Origin: Amycolatopsis suaedae
GTDB taxonomy: Bacteria > Actinomycetota > Actinomycetes > Mycobacteriales > Pseudonocardiaceae
DNA: 64,000 bases
Direction: 5' to 3'
NCBI RefSeq assembly: GCF_004214935.1
Contig: NZ_SFCC01000010.1
Span: 1 to 64,000 of the forward strand
This document shows positions 19,701 to 28,231 of this stretch, one piece after another; within the stretch, counting starts at the first letter, position 1; each line of letters begins with the position of its first letter. A program made the translations under genes and the position numbers. Below the pieces are notes generated by a model, which had not been told where the DNA came from, searched no databases, and worked only from the letters and a program-made list of their open reading frames with translations.

Positions 19701-20543
19701 CTACCCCGGAATCCGGGTGGCGGCGCCGGTGACGGTGACCCGCGGGTCGTCCGGGCGGACGTCGACGATCAGCTCGCTGCGCCGCCCCATGTCCTCGCCC
19801 TGCACGACCGTGATGCGCCGCGGTTCGGTGACCCGGCCCAGTTCCCGCAGGTAACCGCCGAACGCGGCCGCCGCCGCCCCGGTCGCCGCGTCCTCCACCA
19901 CGCCGCCGACGGGGAACGGATCCCGGGCGTGCACGGTGCCGTCCTCGGCGAACCAGACCAGGTGCACGGTGGTCCAGTTCCGCTCCCGCATCAGGTCGGC
20001 GAGTGCGGTGAAGTCGTAGTCGAGGTCGGCCAGCCGCTCGCGGGTGCGGGCGGCGAGTACCAGGTGCTCGTTGCCGGCGAACGCGACGTGGGCGGGCCAG
20101 TCGGGGTCGAGGTCGGCGGGCTGCCAGCGCAGGGCCGACAGCGCGCGGTCCAGCTCGTCCGCCGTGGCGGGCCGCGACCGGGCCGGCACGCTGGTGATCC
20201 CGGCGACGACCGTGCCGTCCTCGCGGGTCTCGACGGTCACCTCACCGGCGGGCGTCTCGAACGTCAGCGGGCCGGTCCCGTCCCGTTCGGCCAGCGCGAC
20301 GGCGGTGGCGACGGTGGCGTGCCCGCAGAAGGCCACCTCCGCCCGCGGGCTGAAGAACCGCAGGCGGAAGCGGCGCTCCCCCGGGCCCAGCGGCGAGAGG
20401 AACGCGGTTTCCGAGTACCCGACGTCGGCCGCGACTGCCTGCATGTCGTCGTCGTCGAGGTGCTGTGCGTCGAGCACGACCCCCGCCGGGTTGCCGGTGG
20501 CGGGGTCGGTGGTGAAGGCGGCGTAGCGGAGAACGTCTGTCAT
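19701..20543 (-). CDS. PhzF family isomerase
   Basis: A 280-residue PhzF-family protein with the duplicated diaminopimelate-epimerase-like fold. Recognised stretches are TTDPATGNPAGVVLDA near the N terminus, GYSETAFLSP with the catalytic Glu, and FCGHATVATAVAL. The C-terminal half has GGVVEDAATGAAAAAFGGYL. ATG 20541-20543 (MTDVLRYAAF) is chosen; an earlier in-frame codon would fall inside the LysR operator. No phenazine genes are nearby, so the name describes only the family; the substrate is unknown. A LysR gene is divergent and probably regulates it. Confidence 0.88.
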   Translation of the reverse strand: MTDVLRYAAFTTDPATGNPAGVVLDAQHLDDDDMQAVAADVGYSETAFLSPLGPGERRFRLRFFSPRAEVAFCGHATVATAVALAERDGTGPLTFETPAGEVTVETREDGTVVAGITSVPARSRPATADELDRALSALRWQPADLDPDWPAHVAFAGNEHLVLAARTRERLADLDYDFTALADLMRERNWTTVHLVWFAEDGTVHARDPFPVGGVVEDAATGAAAAAFGGYLRELGRVTEPRRITVVQGEDMGRRSELIVDVRPDDPRVTVTGAATRIPG

Positions 20544-20574
20544 GCCCCTACCTTCCCCCGTTGGCGCGATTTGT

Positions 20575-20590
20575 TCCAACGATGATTGGA
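20575..20590. promoter_or_regulatory. LysR-type box TCCAA-N6-TTGGA
   Basis: TCCAACGATGATTGGA is a perfect 5+5 base palindrome with T and A at the T-N-A positions used by LysR proteins. It lies between the PhzF gene and the LysR gene. A second perfect palindrome, TTATCGATAA, follows at about 20599-20608. Both support an autoregulated divergent promoter and argue that the LysR gene starts downstream at 20619. Confidence 0.55.
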
Positions 20591-20618
20591 CATAGACGTT
20601 ATCGATAAACTCGATGAC

Positions 20619-21479
20619 GTGGACACCCAGCTGCTACGCACGTTCCTCACCCTCGCCAGGACCGGCAGTTTCACCGCTGCCGCCGCCGACCTGCACGTCG
20701 TGCAGTCCACCGTGACCAGCCACATCAAGAGCCTGGAGGGGCAACTCGGCCTGCCGCTGGTGGACCGGCTACCCGGCGGATCCCGGCTGACCCCGGCGGG
20801 CACCCGGGTCGCCCAGCACGCCAGGGAGGTTCTCGACGCGCAGGACCGCCTGTTCGCGGCCGCCCGCGCCGACGAGGTCGTCGCGGGTGAGGTGACCGTC
20901 GGCGCGCCGGAGTCGATGTGCGCCTACCGGCTGCCGGTCGTGATCGCGGAACTCGCCACGCGGCACCCCGAGTTGCGGGTGCACCTCGCCCCGGCGGGAA
21001 CGTCTGCCGCGCTGGCCGGGCTGCGGGCGGTCGACGGCCGGTTCGACGTCGCGCTCGTGCTGGACGACCAGGTGCCCGCCGACGGTCAGGTGGTCGGCGC
21101 GGAGCCGGTCACGCTGGTCGCCGCGCCAGCCCATCCCGCCGCACACGGCACCGTGACCTGGCGGGAACTGGCCGGCTTCGCCCACTTCCTGCTGGAGGAA
21201 GGCTGTTCCTACAGCGACCGGTTCGCCGCGAAGCTGGCCGGGCCAGCGCGGATCACCCGCTTCGGCAGCATCGAGGCGGCCCGCTCGTGCGTGCTGGCCG
21301 GGCTCGGGCTGTCGGTGCTGCCGAGGATCGCGGTGGCGGCGCAACTGGCCGACGGCTCGCTGCGGGAGGTCGCGGTCGACCTGCCCGACGTCCCGCTGGC
21401 CGTCGTGACCGATCCACGCCGGTGGGTCTCCCCCGCGGTGGCCACGGTGACCGAGGCGATCGGCGCCGCTTGGCGGTAG
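20619..21479 (+). CDS. LysR family transcriptional regulator
   Basis: A LysR regulator of 286 residues from GTG 20619 (VDTQLLRTFLTLARTGS). The winged helix-turn-helix is clear (SFTAAAADLHVVQSTVTSHIKSLE), followed by a substrate-binding domain starting near EVTVGAPESMCAYRL. An alternative TTG start at 20586 adds 11 residues but would place the coding start inside the TCCAA-N6-TTGGA operator. The probable target is the divergent PhzF gene; the co-inducer is unknown. Confidence 0.85.
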   Translation: MDTQLLRTFLTLARTGSFTAAAADLHVVQSTVTSHIKSLEGQLGLPLVDRLPGGSRLTPAGTRVAQHAREVLDAQDRLFAAARADEVVAGEVTVGAPESMCAYRLPVVIAELATRHPELRVHLAPAGTSAALAGLRAVDGRFDVALVLDDQVPADGQVVGAEPVTLVAAPAHPAAHGTVTWRELAGFAHFLLEEGCSYSDRFAAKLAGPARITRFGSIEAARSCVLAGLGLSVLPRIAVAAQLADGSLREVAVDLPDVPLAVVTDPRRWVSPAVATVTEAIGAAWR

Positions 21480-21511
21480 GCACCGAAGCAAGCGTTCGTT
21501 AGGCTCGAACG

Positions 21512-22591
21512 ATGATTACCACGGCCGTGTGGGGCACCGGAAACGTCGGCCGGGCGGCGATCCGCGCCGTGGACGCCCATCCCGCGCTGGAGCTGTCCAC
21601 CGTCGTCGTCCACGATCCCGGCAAGGTCGGCCGGGACGCGGGCGAACTGGCCGGGCTGGACCGCGCGCTCGGGGTCGCCGCGACCGGCGACGTCGCCGCC
21701 GTGCTCGCCGCGAAGCCGCGGGCGGTGGTGTACGCGGCGTCCGGTGACATCCGGCCTGCCGACGCGCTCGCCGATCTGGTCAGGTGCGTCGGCGCGGGCG
21801 CCGTGGTGGTGACGCCGTCGCTGTACGCGCTCTACGACCAGCGCAACGCTCCGGCGGAACTGCGGGAACCGCTGCTGGCGGCCGTCGAGCAGGGAGGCGG
21901 GTCGCTGTTCGTCTCCGGCGTCGATCCCGGCTGGGGCAATGACGTCCTGCCGCTGCTGATCAGCGGCCTCGGCACGACCGTCGACGTCATCCGCTGCCAG
22001 GAGATCTTCGACTACTCCACCTACGAGCAGCCCGACTCGGTGCGTTACCTCGTCGGCATGGGCCAGCCGATGGACTACCAGCCGCCGATGCTGGCGGCGT
22101 CGGTGCCGTCGATGGTGTGGGGCGGCCAGATCCGGCTGATGGCCCGCGCGCTGAAGGTCGAGCTGGACGAGCTGCGCGAGACCGTCGACCGGCGCCCGCT
22201 GGAGCGGACCGTGACCACCCGGACGATGGGCGAGTTCGAGCAGGGCACCCAGGGCGCGGTGCGGTTCGAGGTGCAGGGCGTCGTCGACGGCGAGGTCCGC
22301 ATCGTCATCGAGCACGTGACCCGCATCCACCCCTCCTGCGCGCCGGACTGGCCGCAGCCGCCCAACCCCGGTGGCGCGCACCGGGTGATCATCGAGGGCA
22401 GGCCGCGCATCGAGGTCACCGTGGAGGCGACCGACGAGGACGCGAACCAGTCCGCCGGTGGCAACGCCACGGCCGTCGGGCGGCTGGTGTCGGCCATCGA
22501 CTGGCTCGTCGAAGCCGGGCCGGGCCTCTACGACGCACTCGACGTTCCGCTGCGACCCGCCGTCGGCAGGCTCGGAAGGAGTCCACGATGA
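21512..22591 (+). CDS. DapB-like NAD(P)-dependent dehydrogenase
   Basis: A 359-residue protein with an N-terminal dinucleotide-binding fold (ITTAVWGTGNVGRAAIRAV) resembling dihydrodipicolinate reductase N domains and 2,4-diaminopentanoate dehydrogenase-like proteins. The C-terminal half (DYSTYEQPDSVRYLVGMG, WGGQIRLMARAL) resembles a family often annotated as dihydrodipicolinate reductase-related in actinobacteria. It is not the lysine-pathway DapB, which is shorter (about 250). Its stop overlaps the start of the AhpD-like gene (ATGA), so the two proteins are made together and may act in one oxidation pathway. Substrate unknown. Confidence 0.75.
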   Translation: MITTAVWGTGNVGRAAIRAVDAHPALELSTVVVHDPGKVGRDAGELAGLDRALGVAATGDVAAVLAAKPRAVVYAASGDIRPADALADLVRCVGAGAVVVTPSLYALYDQRNAPAELREPLLAAVEQGGGSLFVSGVDPGWGNDVLPLLISGLGTTVDVIRCQEIFDYSTYEQPDSVRYLVGMGQPMDYQPPMLAASVPSMVWGGQIRLMARALKVELDELRETVDRRPLERTVTTRTMGEFEQGTQGAVRFEVQGVVDGEVRIVIEHVTRIHPSCAPDWPQPPNPGGAHRVIIEGRPRIEVTVEATDEDANQSAGGNATAVGRLVSAIDWLVEAGPGLYDALDVPLRPAVGRLGRSPR

Positions 22592-23076
22592 ACATCGACA
22601 TCCCCAGCGGCAAGGACCCGATCGCCTACGTGTGGGGTGAGATGGTGCCCGAGATCGGCGCGGCGGCGTCGAACTTCTCGCTCGCCGTGTACGCCAACAC
22701 CAGCCTCGGGCTGCGTGAGTTCGAGGCGGCGCGGCTGCGGATCGCGCAGATCAACGGCTGCGTGTTCTGCCTGGACTGGCGTACCGAGCGGGACGGGCAG
22801 AAGGTCGAGGAGTCCTTCGCCGACGCGGTGGCCCAGTGGCGAACCACCGACGCGTTCGACGACCGCACGAGGCTGGCCGCCGAGTACGCCGAGCGGTACG
22901 CACTGGACCACCACAACCTCGACGAGGACTTCTGGAACCGGATGACCGCCCGCTACAGCCAGGCGGAGATCGTGGAGCTGAGCATGAGCATCGGCTCGTG
23001 GCTGGCCTTCGGCAGGCTCAACCACGTGCTGGGCATCGACACGATGTGCGTCCTGCCCGGCCACGCGACGTCGTGA
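22588..23076 (+). CDS. Carboxymuconolactone decarboxylase/AhpD-like protein
   Basis: A 162-residue CMD/AhpD-family protein. The redox CxxC pair occurs in INGCVFCLDW (Cys58, Cys61), after the conserved helix GLREFEAARLRIAQ; the Glu-to-Cys spacing fits the AhpD-like proton relay, although the His typically after CxxC is not in the usual place. The ATG overlaps the stop of the dehydrogenase gene and AAGGAG precedes it by about eight bases. Function may be peroxide or alkylhydroperoxide reduction, or a non-catalytic partner; uncertain. Confidence 0.8.
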   Translation: MNIDIPSGKDPIAYVWGEMVPEIGAAASNFSLAVYANTSLGLREFEAARLRIAQINGCVFCLDWRTERDGQKVEESFADAVAQWRTTDAFDDRTRLAAEYAERYALDHHNLDEDFWNRMTARYSQAEIVELSMSIGSWLAFGRLNHVLGIDTMCVLPGHATS

Positions 23077-23165
23077 CCCGGCTCGCCAAGCTCGTGAAGG
23101 CCCTTCGTTACGTGAGACATCAGGGTCCCGGCAAGGTTGGCAGCGACGGCCTGGGGGCCGTCGGC

Positions 23166-23467
23166 AAGGGCGCTGTGGTTGCGTCTCGCGCAAGTATGGT
23201 GCCGTTGCTGGCGGCGAGGTGCCGGGGGTGTTGTCTCGTTCGTGGTGGTTGGTGGGGTGGGTGCGTTGGCTGGTGCCGGTGTGACAGGTGTGCCCGCCTG
23301 ACGGGTTCGCGTCGGGTACGTGAAGGCCACCTTCATCACGTCTGGCGACAGGAACTCGGCCTTCACGCGATCCCCGGCGTCCCACTGGCCTCGCCAGCCA
23401 CGGCAGCCCCACCAGTAAGACAGCAAGGGAGCTTTACTACCCTTCTTCGCTAGTAAAGCTCCCTTGC
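23166..23467. terminator. Repeat-rich gap with 17-base perfect terminator hairpin
   Basis: This 415-base convergent gap holds no gene. Positions 23423-23439 and 23451-23467 are 17-base perfect inverted arms (gcaagggagctttacta) around an 11-base loop, a bidirectional terminator for the AhpD-like and cholesterol oxidase genes. Upstream, 23166-23213 resembles 50527-50575 and 23233-23261 is the near reverse complement of 50603-50631. Short gtgaaggccaccttcatcac motifs also occur. Confidence 0.8.
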
Positions 23468-23491
23468 TCACGCCCGGCGCCCGACTTTGGT

Positions 23492-25096
23492 CTAGAGGTC
23501 GGCGGTGACGATGGCCTCGATGTTGCGCTCGGCCAGCGCGGTGATGGTGACGAACGGGTTCACGCTGGCATTGCCCGGGATCAGCGAGCCGTCCATGACG
23601 TAGAGGCCCCGGTAACCGTGCAGGCGCCCGTGGTTGTCGGTCGCCTTGTTCAGCACCACGCCGCCGAGCGGGTGATACGTCAGGTGGTCGCCCCAGATCT
23701 TGTACGCGCCGAACAGATCCGTCCGGTAGATCGTCCCCTCCTTGGCGTTGATCTTGTCGAAGATCGTCTTCGCGGCGTCGATCGACGGCTGCTTCCACGC
23801 GGTCTGCCAGCTCAGGTCGACCCGCCCCGCGCCCGCGTTCCAGGTGAACTCGGCACGGTGCGGGTTCCTGGTGATCGACAGGTAGAACGACGCCCAGGTC
23901 TCGATCCCGGTCGGCAGCGGGGCCACCTCGGCGAAGGCGCCACCGGCGTCCCAGTTGTCGATCCCCGCCGTCGGCATCGCCGACTGGAGTTTGCCGGTCG
24001 GGTCCCACAGATGGTTCGCCCTGCCGCACATGACGTTCCCGTTGTCGCCCCAGCCCTTGCCGATCTCGCCGTTCAGGTTCGGCAGCACGCCGGTCGCCTT
24101 GAGTTTGGTCAGCAGCTTGCTGGTGCCGACGCTCCCGGCGGCGAAGAACACCCGGTCCGCGGTCACCGACTTGGTCGCCGTCACGGCTCCGGTGGTGTCG
24201 AGTTGCTCCATGGTCACCGTGTACGCGCCACCGGCGGGCGCGACCGAGGTGACCCGGTGCAGCGGGGAGATCGTCACGCGGCCGGTCGCCTTCGCCCGCG
24301 CCAGGTAGGTCTTCACCAGCGTCTTCTTGCCGTGGTTGTTGCCGTAGAGCACCTCACCGGCCAGCGCGGAGTGCGGGACCGCCCCGCTGGCCTCCTGCTT
24401 CATGTACTCCCAGTCGTACACGTTGGGCACGAAGACGAACGGGAACGCCGAGCGCTGCGCGTGTTTGCGGCCGACCCTCGCGTACTGGTAGCAGTCGGTG
24501 CCCTCCCACCACGCGGGGTCCACATTGGTCACTCCGAGCCCGGCGTTGGCCCGGGGGTAGTAGACGTCGTACATCTCGTCCGGGTTCACCGACGGCAGAA
24601 CGGCGCCGAAGTGCTGCCGTCGCGGCGTCACCGCCATCCCGCCGTTGACCAGCGAGCCGCCGCCGACCCCGCGGCCCTGGTAGACGCTGATGCCGGCGAA
24701 GTCCTCGGCGTCGAGAATTCCGGTGTACCGCGGGACGTCCTTGTCCAGCGGGAACCCGAGGAAGTTGCTCAGCGGCTGCTTGGTGCGGGTACGCAGCCAG
24801 AACGACCGGTAGTCCGGCTTGGTTGTGTTGGCGAAGATCTTACCGTCCGGACCGGGGGTGTCCCAGGACATGCCCAGCTCGACGACGTGAACGTCGACGC
24901 CGGCCTCCGCGAGCCGCAGCGCGGCGACCGAACCGCCGTAGCCGGAGCCGATCACCAGCGCTGGTACGCGGGCGGCGTCCGCGATGGCAGCCCGGCCACC
25001 CAGAGCGGCGAGACCGACAATGGAACTTGTTCCAACCATGAACGACCGTCGGGAGAAACCTCGGGAACCCTTACCCCACATGACATCGTTGTTCAT
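23492..25096 (-). CDS. Cholesterol oxidase, Tat-exported GMC oxidoreductase
   Basis: A 534-residue FAD enzyme of the GMC class I cholesterol oxidase family, oxidising 3-beta-hydroxysterols to 3-keto-4-ene steroids with hydrogen peroxide release. It begins with a twin-arginine signal (SRRSFMVGTSSIVGLAAL), so it is secreted folded. The FAD motif is ALVIGSGYGGSVAALRLAEAG; later GRGVGGGSLVNGGMA. The C-terminal active site has YHPLGGVV (catalytic His) and SLIPGNASVNPFVTITALAERN (Asn). ATG 25094-25096 with GAGG-type site ten bases upstream is preferred to a more upstream in-frame start. It is monocistronic, ending at a strong terminator. The product would feed propionyl-CoA producing sterol breakdown. 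Confidence 0.92.
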   Translation of the reverse strand: MNNDVMWGKGSRGFSRRSFMVGTSSIVGLAALGGRAAIADAARVPALVIGSGYGGSVAALRLAEAGVDVHVVELGMSWDTPGPDGKIFANTTKPDYRSFWLRTRTKQPLSNFLGFPLDKDVPRYTGILDAEDFAGISVYQGRGVGGGSLVNGGMAVTPRRQHFGAVLPSVNPDEMYDVYYPRANAGLGVTNVDPAWWEGTDCYQYARVGRKHAQRSAFPFVFVPNVYDWEYMKQEASGAVPHSALAGEVLYGNNHGKKTLVKTYLARAKATGRVTISPLHRVTSVAPAGGAYTVTMEQLDTTGAVTATKSVTADRVFFAAGSVGTSKLLTKLKATGVLPNLNGEIGKGWGDNGNVMCGRANHLWDPTGKLQSAMPTAGIDNWDAGGAFAEVAPLPTGIETWASFYLSITRNPHRAEFTWNAGAGRVDLSWQTAWKQPSIDAAKTIFDKINAKEGTIYRTDLFGAYKIWGDHLTYHPLGGVVLNKATDNHGRLHGYRGLYVMDGSLIPGNASVNPFVTITALAERNIEAIVTADL

Positions 25097-25184
25097 GTGA
25101 CGTTCCTCACTGTAGGCGAATAAGAACAAGTTATACTTTGCGATGCAGGCGAACGCGAAGGACTTCGCCCGGCTGGAGTACTGA

Positions 25185-25605
25185 TCAGCGCGTGAACGCG
25201 GCGCCGCGGCGCAACGCCGGCGTGCCGGCCGCGGCGGCCACCACGAACCCGGCGAGGGCCAGCGCGACTTGCCGCAGCCGTTCGCCCGCCCGGTCGGAGC
25301 GGCGGGCGTACAGCCACCTCGACACCGCCGCCAGCACGGAGGGAAACGCCGTGATCAGGTCGATCACGTAGACCCGTACGTCCCGCAGCGCCGCCCGCAA
25401 CGAGCCGCGGCCGACCTCGGCGACGTCCTCCCGCTCGGCGTCCAGGGCGGCCCGCAGCCCCTCGGCGAAGAACATGAAGCGCCAGCCGGGAACCGTCGCC
25501 ACATGAGCAGCGTCGACAGCGGCGTTCCCACGGCGACGGTCACCGGCACCGCGAGCATGAACAGCGCTGTGTAGCGGCCACGCCGCTGCCCCGGGGGGTC
25601 GCGCC
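25185..25605 (-). pseudogene. Frameshifted, internally deleted MFS transporter remnant
   Basis: Different minus frames carry consecutive pieces of an organic-anion MFS transporter. One frame reads RRGRYTALFMLAVPVTVAV (TM4-like); the next continues GWRFMFFAEGLRAAL, then SLRAALRDVRVYVIDL and ARRSDRAGERLRQVAL. Intact relatives have about 430 residues; here the N-terminal TMs, the linker between TM5 and TM6 and the C-terminal third are missing. At least one frameshift and large deletions imply an inactive remnant. It borders another remnant at 25540-25944. Confidence 0.6.
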
Positions 25606-25944
25606 AAGGCCGGTCAGGCGCGTGACCAGCGTGTCCACCCGGCCGGCGTTGGCCGCCGGGTCGTCACCGGCGACGGTCGCGCGGACGTCGAGGTGCAGCC
25701 GGTTCTTGCCCCGCTTCGGCTCGGGCACGGCGATGAAGCGGGCCCGGCCGCCGTCGCCGGTCACCGCGGCGAACTCGACCCGTTCGCAGGCCGGGAATCC
25801 CCGGGCGACCTGGTACTCCATCCAGCCGGCGTGGCCGTCCGGCGGCGCATCGACGGTGCCGTCCAGCACGGCCGCAGTATTCCAGCGCGAGCCGTCCCAC
25901 CGTCCCACGGCCGGTCGTTTACGCAGGTCAGGGACGAGATTCAT
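25540..25944 (-). pseudogene. VOC/glyoxalase-like domain remnant
   Basis: In the minus strand from ATG 25942-25944 an open stretch reads MNLVPDLRKRPAVG and later ARFIAVPEPKRGKNRLHLDV and RVDTLVTRLTGLGAT. The latter resembles the C-terminal half of vicinal-oxygen-chelate proteins (VPEPKxxKNRLHLDL). The usual N-terminal half is absent and the tail after about 25608 runs into the MFS remnant in a different frame. It looks like a fused remnant rather than a functional gene; a short expressed protein cannot be excluded. Confidence 0.45.
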
Positions 25945-26034
25945 CCCACCGTCCCATTCTCGGCGAAAGACACGACGGCCGGCTGGCAACTGCCACACCG
26001 TTGTCGCTGACAACCACGACACGGAGGAAGGCGC

Positions 26035-27111
26035 ATGTCGTTCAAAGTCGAACCCGACGAACTCCACGACTTCTCGAAGTTCCTCGAGGGCTGCCGCGAG
26101 GACACCGAGGCCGTGAAGAAGAACATCACCGACGACATCACCCTGAGCGCCCACGGAGAGGGCATCTTCATGATGCTCAGCGGCTACCACTCGTCGAACA
26201 CCGACGGGATGAAGAAACGGATGAAGCACCTCACCCACATCGCGGAACACGCGGCCCTCGAGATCGACTCGGCCGCCCGGATGTACGAGAAGAGTGACAA
26301 GGACAAAGCGGCGAAGATCGACGAGACCTACCCCGGCGCGACCTACCAGAGCTTTCTGCCCCCCGCTGACGACGCATCCAGCGCGAGCTTCGAGTGGTAC
26401 CCCACCAAGGGCAACCTCGACGTCGAGAAAGACCCGGACGAGCTGAAACCGAAGGCCGAGGGGCTCGAGAAGTGGATCCGCGATCGCTGCGACGACATCA
26501 GCTGGATGGCCAACATCCGCGAGTTCATCGCCTGGGCGTGCAAGAAACTCGGGGTGTTCGACGGTGACCCGCTCGACTGGATCGTCCAGTGGTTCATGGG
26601 CGAGTGGTCGGCCTGGGCTACCTGCGCCCTCGAATGGGGGCTCTGCCGTTCCGCGACTCGCGGGATCTCGGACAACTTCGACATGTACGCCCTGCCCAAG
26701 CTGCCGCAGGTGTGGGAGGGAAAGGCCGCCGAGGCGGCCTACGAGTACTTCGACAACCTGAAGGACGCGATCGAGACCGAGTCCGAGGCCTTCGACAAGC
26801 TGTACGAGCAGTACAAGCTGATTACCGAGCTCGCCCACGAGACGCAGGTGGCCATCAACGATGCCCTGAACGGGCTGATCGACGCCGCGTTCGAGGCGGT
26901 TGCGATGATCGCCGGTGGCGGCTGGGTCATGGCGGTCTGGGAGGTCGTCGGCCTCATCGGAACGCTCGTCACCTCGATCATGAACTACATCCAGGCAGCG
27001 GAGACGGCGATTCAGTTCGTCTCGGCGGATCCGGTCCCGCTTTCGACACTCACCGACCTTCCGGGCACCGGGAAGTACCGCGACTACGACCACCCCAGCG
27101 AGACGATCTGA
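26035..27111 (+). CDS. Type VII (ESX) secretion substrate-like protein, module copy 1
   Basis: A 358-residue helical protein without a signal peptide. It begins MSFKVEPDELHDFSKFLEGC and has a second WXG100-like segment with the turn VWEGKAAEAAYEYF near residue 230, followed by a hydrophobic, membrane-like helix region (AFEAVAMIAGGGWVMAVWEVVGLIGTLVTSI). The WxG turn and paired helices identify ESX-type export substrates. A paralogue of equal design lies at 58756-59883, sharing GDPxDWxVxxFxGEW and TESEAF. It is followed after 12 bases by a small acidic partner, as in the second copy. No toxin domain is evident; role unknown. ATG with GGAAGG upstream. Confidence 0.8.
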   Translation: MSFKVEPDELHDFSKFLEGCREDTEAVKKNITDDITLSAHGEGIFMMLSGYHSSNTDGMKKRMKHLTHIAEHAALEIDSAARMYEKSDKDKAAKIDETYPGATYQSFLPPADDASSASFEWYPTKGNLDVEKDPDELKPKAEGLEKWIRDRCDDISWMANIREFIAWACKKLGVFDGDPLDWIVQWFMGEWSAWATCALEWGLCRSATRGISDNFDMYALPKLPQVWEGKAAEAAYEYFDNLKDAIETESEAFDKLYEQYKLITELAHETQVAINDALNGLIDAAFEAVAMIAGGGWVMAVWEVVGLIGTLVTSIMNYIQAAETAIQFVSADPVPLSTLTDLPGTGKYRDYDHPSETI

Positions 27112-27123
27112 GGGAGACCACCG

Positions 27124-27606
27124 ATGTCGGAGGAAGCACGTCACCGAATTCCACCGCTGAACCTGGACCTGACCAGGCTCGGCGAAGTCCGCGAGTTCGC
27201 GCTCCGGACGGCGGCCAACGGGCCTGACCCCGTCCTGGCCGAGATGGCCAGGGAAGTGCGCTCGGGCAAGCTGACCCTGCGAGAAGCCGTGGCCAGCGCC
27301 GCCTACCGAGAAGCGTTCTCGGTGGCGACCGAAAAGGCACTGCGTGCGGCCCGCGAGGCGGACGACGACGCCAAGGCCGAGGTCGAAGGGAAGTCGTTCG
27401 ACGAGCTGGTCGACCGGCTCGCCCGGCGGAACGCGGAGCTGGATGCCGAAGAGGCGGCTCCCGATACGTCTCCCGCCCCCGAACCGGAGCCCGACGACGA
27501 GTACTTCGACGGCGAGTCGTTCATGGTCTCGCAACCCCGAAGGGATCAGGACGCCGAGTCCCAGGCCGCGCCGCGGCGGGAACGGTGGACCCGGCGCTGG
27601 CAGTAG
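27124..27606 (+). CDS. Small acidic-tail partner of ESX-like substrate, copy 1
   Basis: A 160-residue soluble protein, probably cytosolic until export or binding. Its helical N half has DPVLAEMAREVRSGKLTLRE and AAYREAFSVATEKAL, which match the second copy at 59880. The C half is acidic and Pro-rich (PAPEPEPDDEYFDGESF) and ends in the basic Trp motif RWTRRWQ. The gene immediately follows the substrate gene. It may be a chaperone or co-secreted partner of the substrate; I do not recognise a named family, and the function is inferred only from co-occurrence. Confidence 0.75.
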   Translation: MSEEARHRIPPLNLDLTRLGEVREFALRTAANGPDPVLAEMAREVRSGKLTLREAVASAAYREAFSVATEKALRAAREADDDAKAEVEGKSFDELVDRLARRNAELDAEEAAPDTSPAPEPEPDDEYFDGESFMVSQPRRDQDAESQAAPRRERWTRRWQ

Positions 27607-28158
27607 TCACAGTGGCTCGCCGCCGACGTGGGTGTAGCGGTGCTCGCCGAGCTTGCGGTGCAGGCCGTCGATGAGCGCCGCGAGCAGACTGGCCAGGGCG
27701 TCCCGCTGCTCGGGGTCGAGCGTGGCGACCAGTTCGGCCTCCCGGCCCAGCACGCGGTCCACCAGCCGCTCCACCGTCGCGTGCCCCGCCTCGGTCATCG
27801 TCACCGCCACCGCACGGGCCCGCGACTCGTCCGGCGCGCGGACGACCAGACCGGCGCGTTCGGCCCGGGCCACCCGCTGGGAGATCGCGCCGGGGCTGAC
27901 CACCGCCCGGTCGGCCAGTTCCCGCGTGGTGAGCGTGTAGGGCGGTCCCGCCCGGCGCAGCGCCCCGAGCAGGTCGAGCGTCGCCGTGTCGGCACCGGCG
28001 TCGGCGAGGACCCGCCTGCGGTCGTCGCCGACCAGCTTCGCCGCGTGCCAGAGCCGGGTGATGATGCCGATGCCGTCGACCGGCGTACCCGGACGTTCCC
28101 GTTGCCAGGCCAGGGCGATCGCGTCGACGTGATCGTCGGGGTCCAGCTCGCGGCTCAT
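27607..28158 (-). CDS. MarR family transcriptional regulator
   Basis: A 183-residue MarR protein with the winged helix-turn-helix around TTRELADRAVVSPGAISQRVARAERAGLV and the wing RAPDESRARAVAVTMTEAG. It is divergent from an SDR gene, with two GTTTAGACCTxAAC palindromes in the gap, so it probably represses the SDR gene and itself. It ends one base after the ESX partner gene in convergent orientation. Ligand unknown. Confidence 0.88.
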   Translation of the reverse strand: MSRELDPDDHVDAIALAWQRERPGTPVDGIGIITRLWHAAKLVGDDRRRVLADAGADTATLDLLGALRRAGPPYTLTTRELADRAVVSPGAISQRVARAERAGLVVRAPDESRARAVAVTMTEAGHATVERLVDRVLGREAELVATLDPEQRDALASLLAALIDGLHRKLGEHRYTHVGGEPL

Positions 28159-28171
28159 GGGGACACCTTTC

Positions 28172-28208
28172 GTTTAGACCTAAACAACTGGTACGTTTAG
28201 ACCTGAAC
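28172..28208. promoter_or_regulatory. Paired MarR operators GTTTAG-AC-CTAAAC
   Basis: GTTTAGACCTAAAC (28172-28185) is a perfect 6+6 palindrome with a two-base spacer; GTTTAGACCTGAAC (28195-28208) is a one-mismatch copy, centres 23 bases apart. They lie in the divergent MarR/SDR promoter. Confidence 0.75.
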
Positions 28209-28231
28209 GATACCGTGGAGGGAGTACCCGA

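Noticed and set aside
19701..20543. Phenazine biosynthesis
   Set aside because: Only a PhzF-fold protein is present; no phzA-G genes, so the pathway is not supported.
20586..20618. TTG start for the LysR gene
   Set aside because: It would lie in the palindromic operator and lacks a ribosome site; GTG 20619 fits LysR starts.
25540..27534. Long 664-residue antisense open frame over the ESX module copy 1
   Set aside because: It is an antisense shadow of the two ESX genes caused by high GC codon use; only its last 130 residues show any protein-like similarity and are listed as a remnant.
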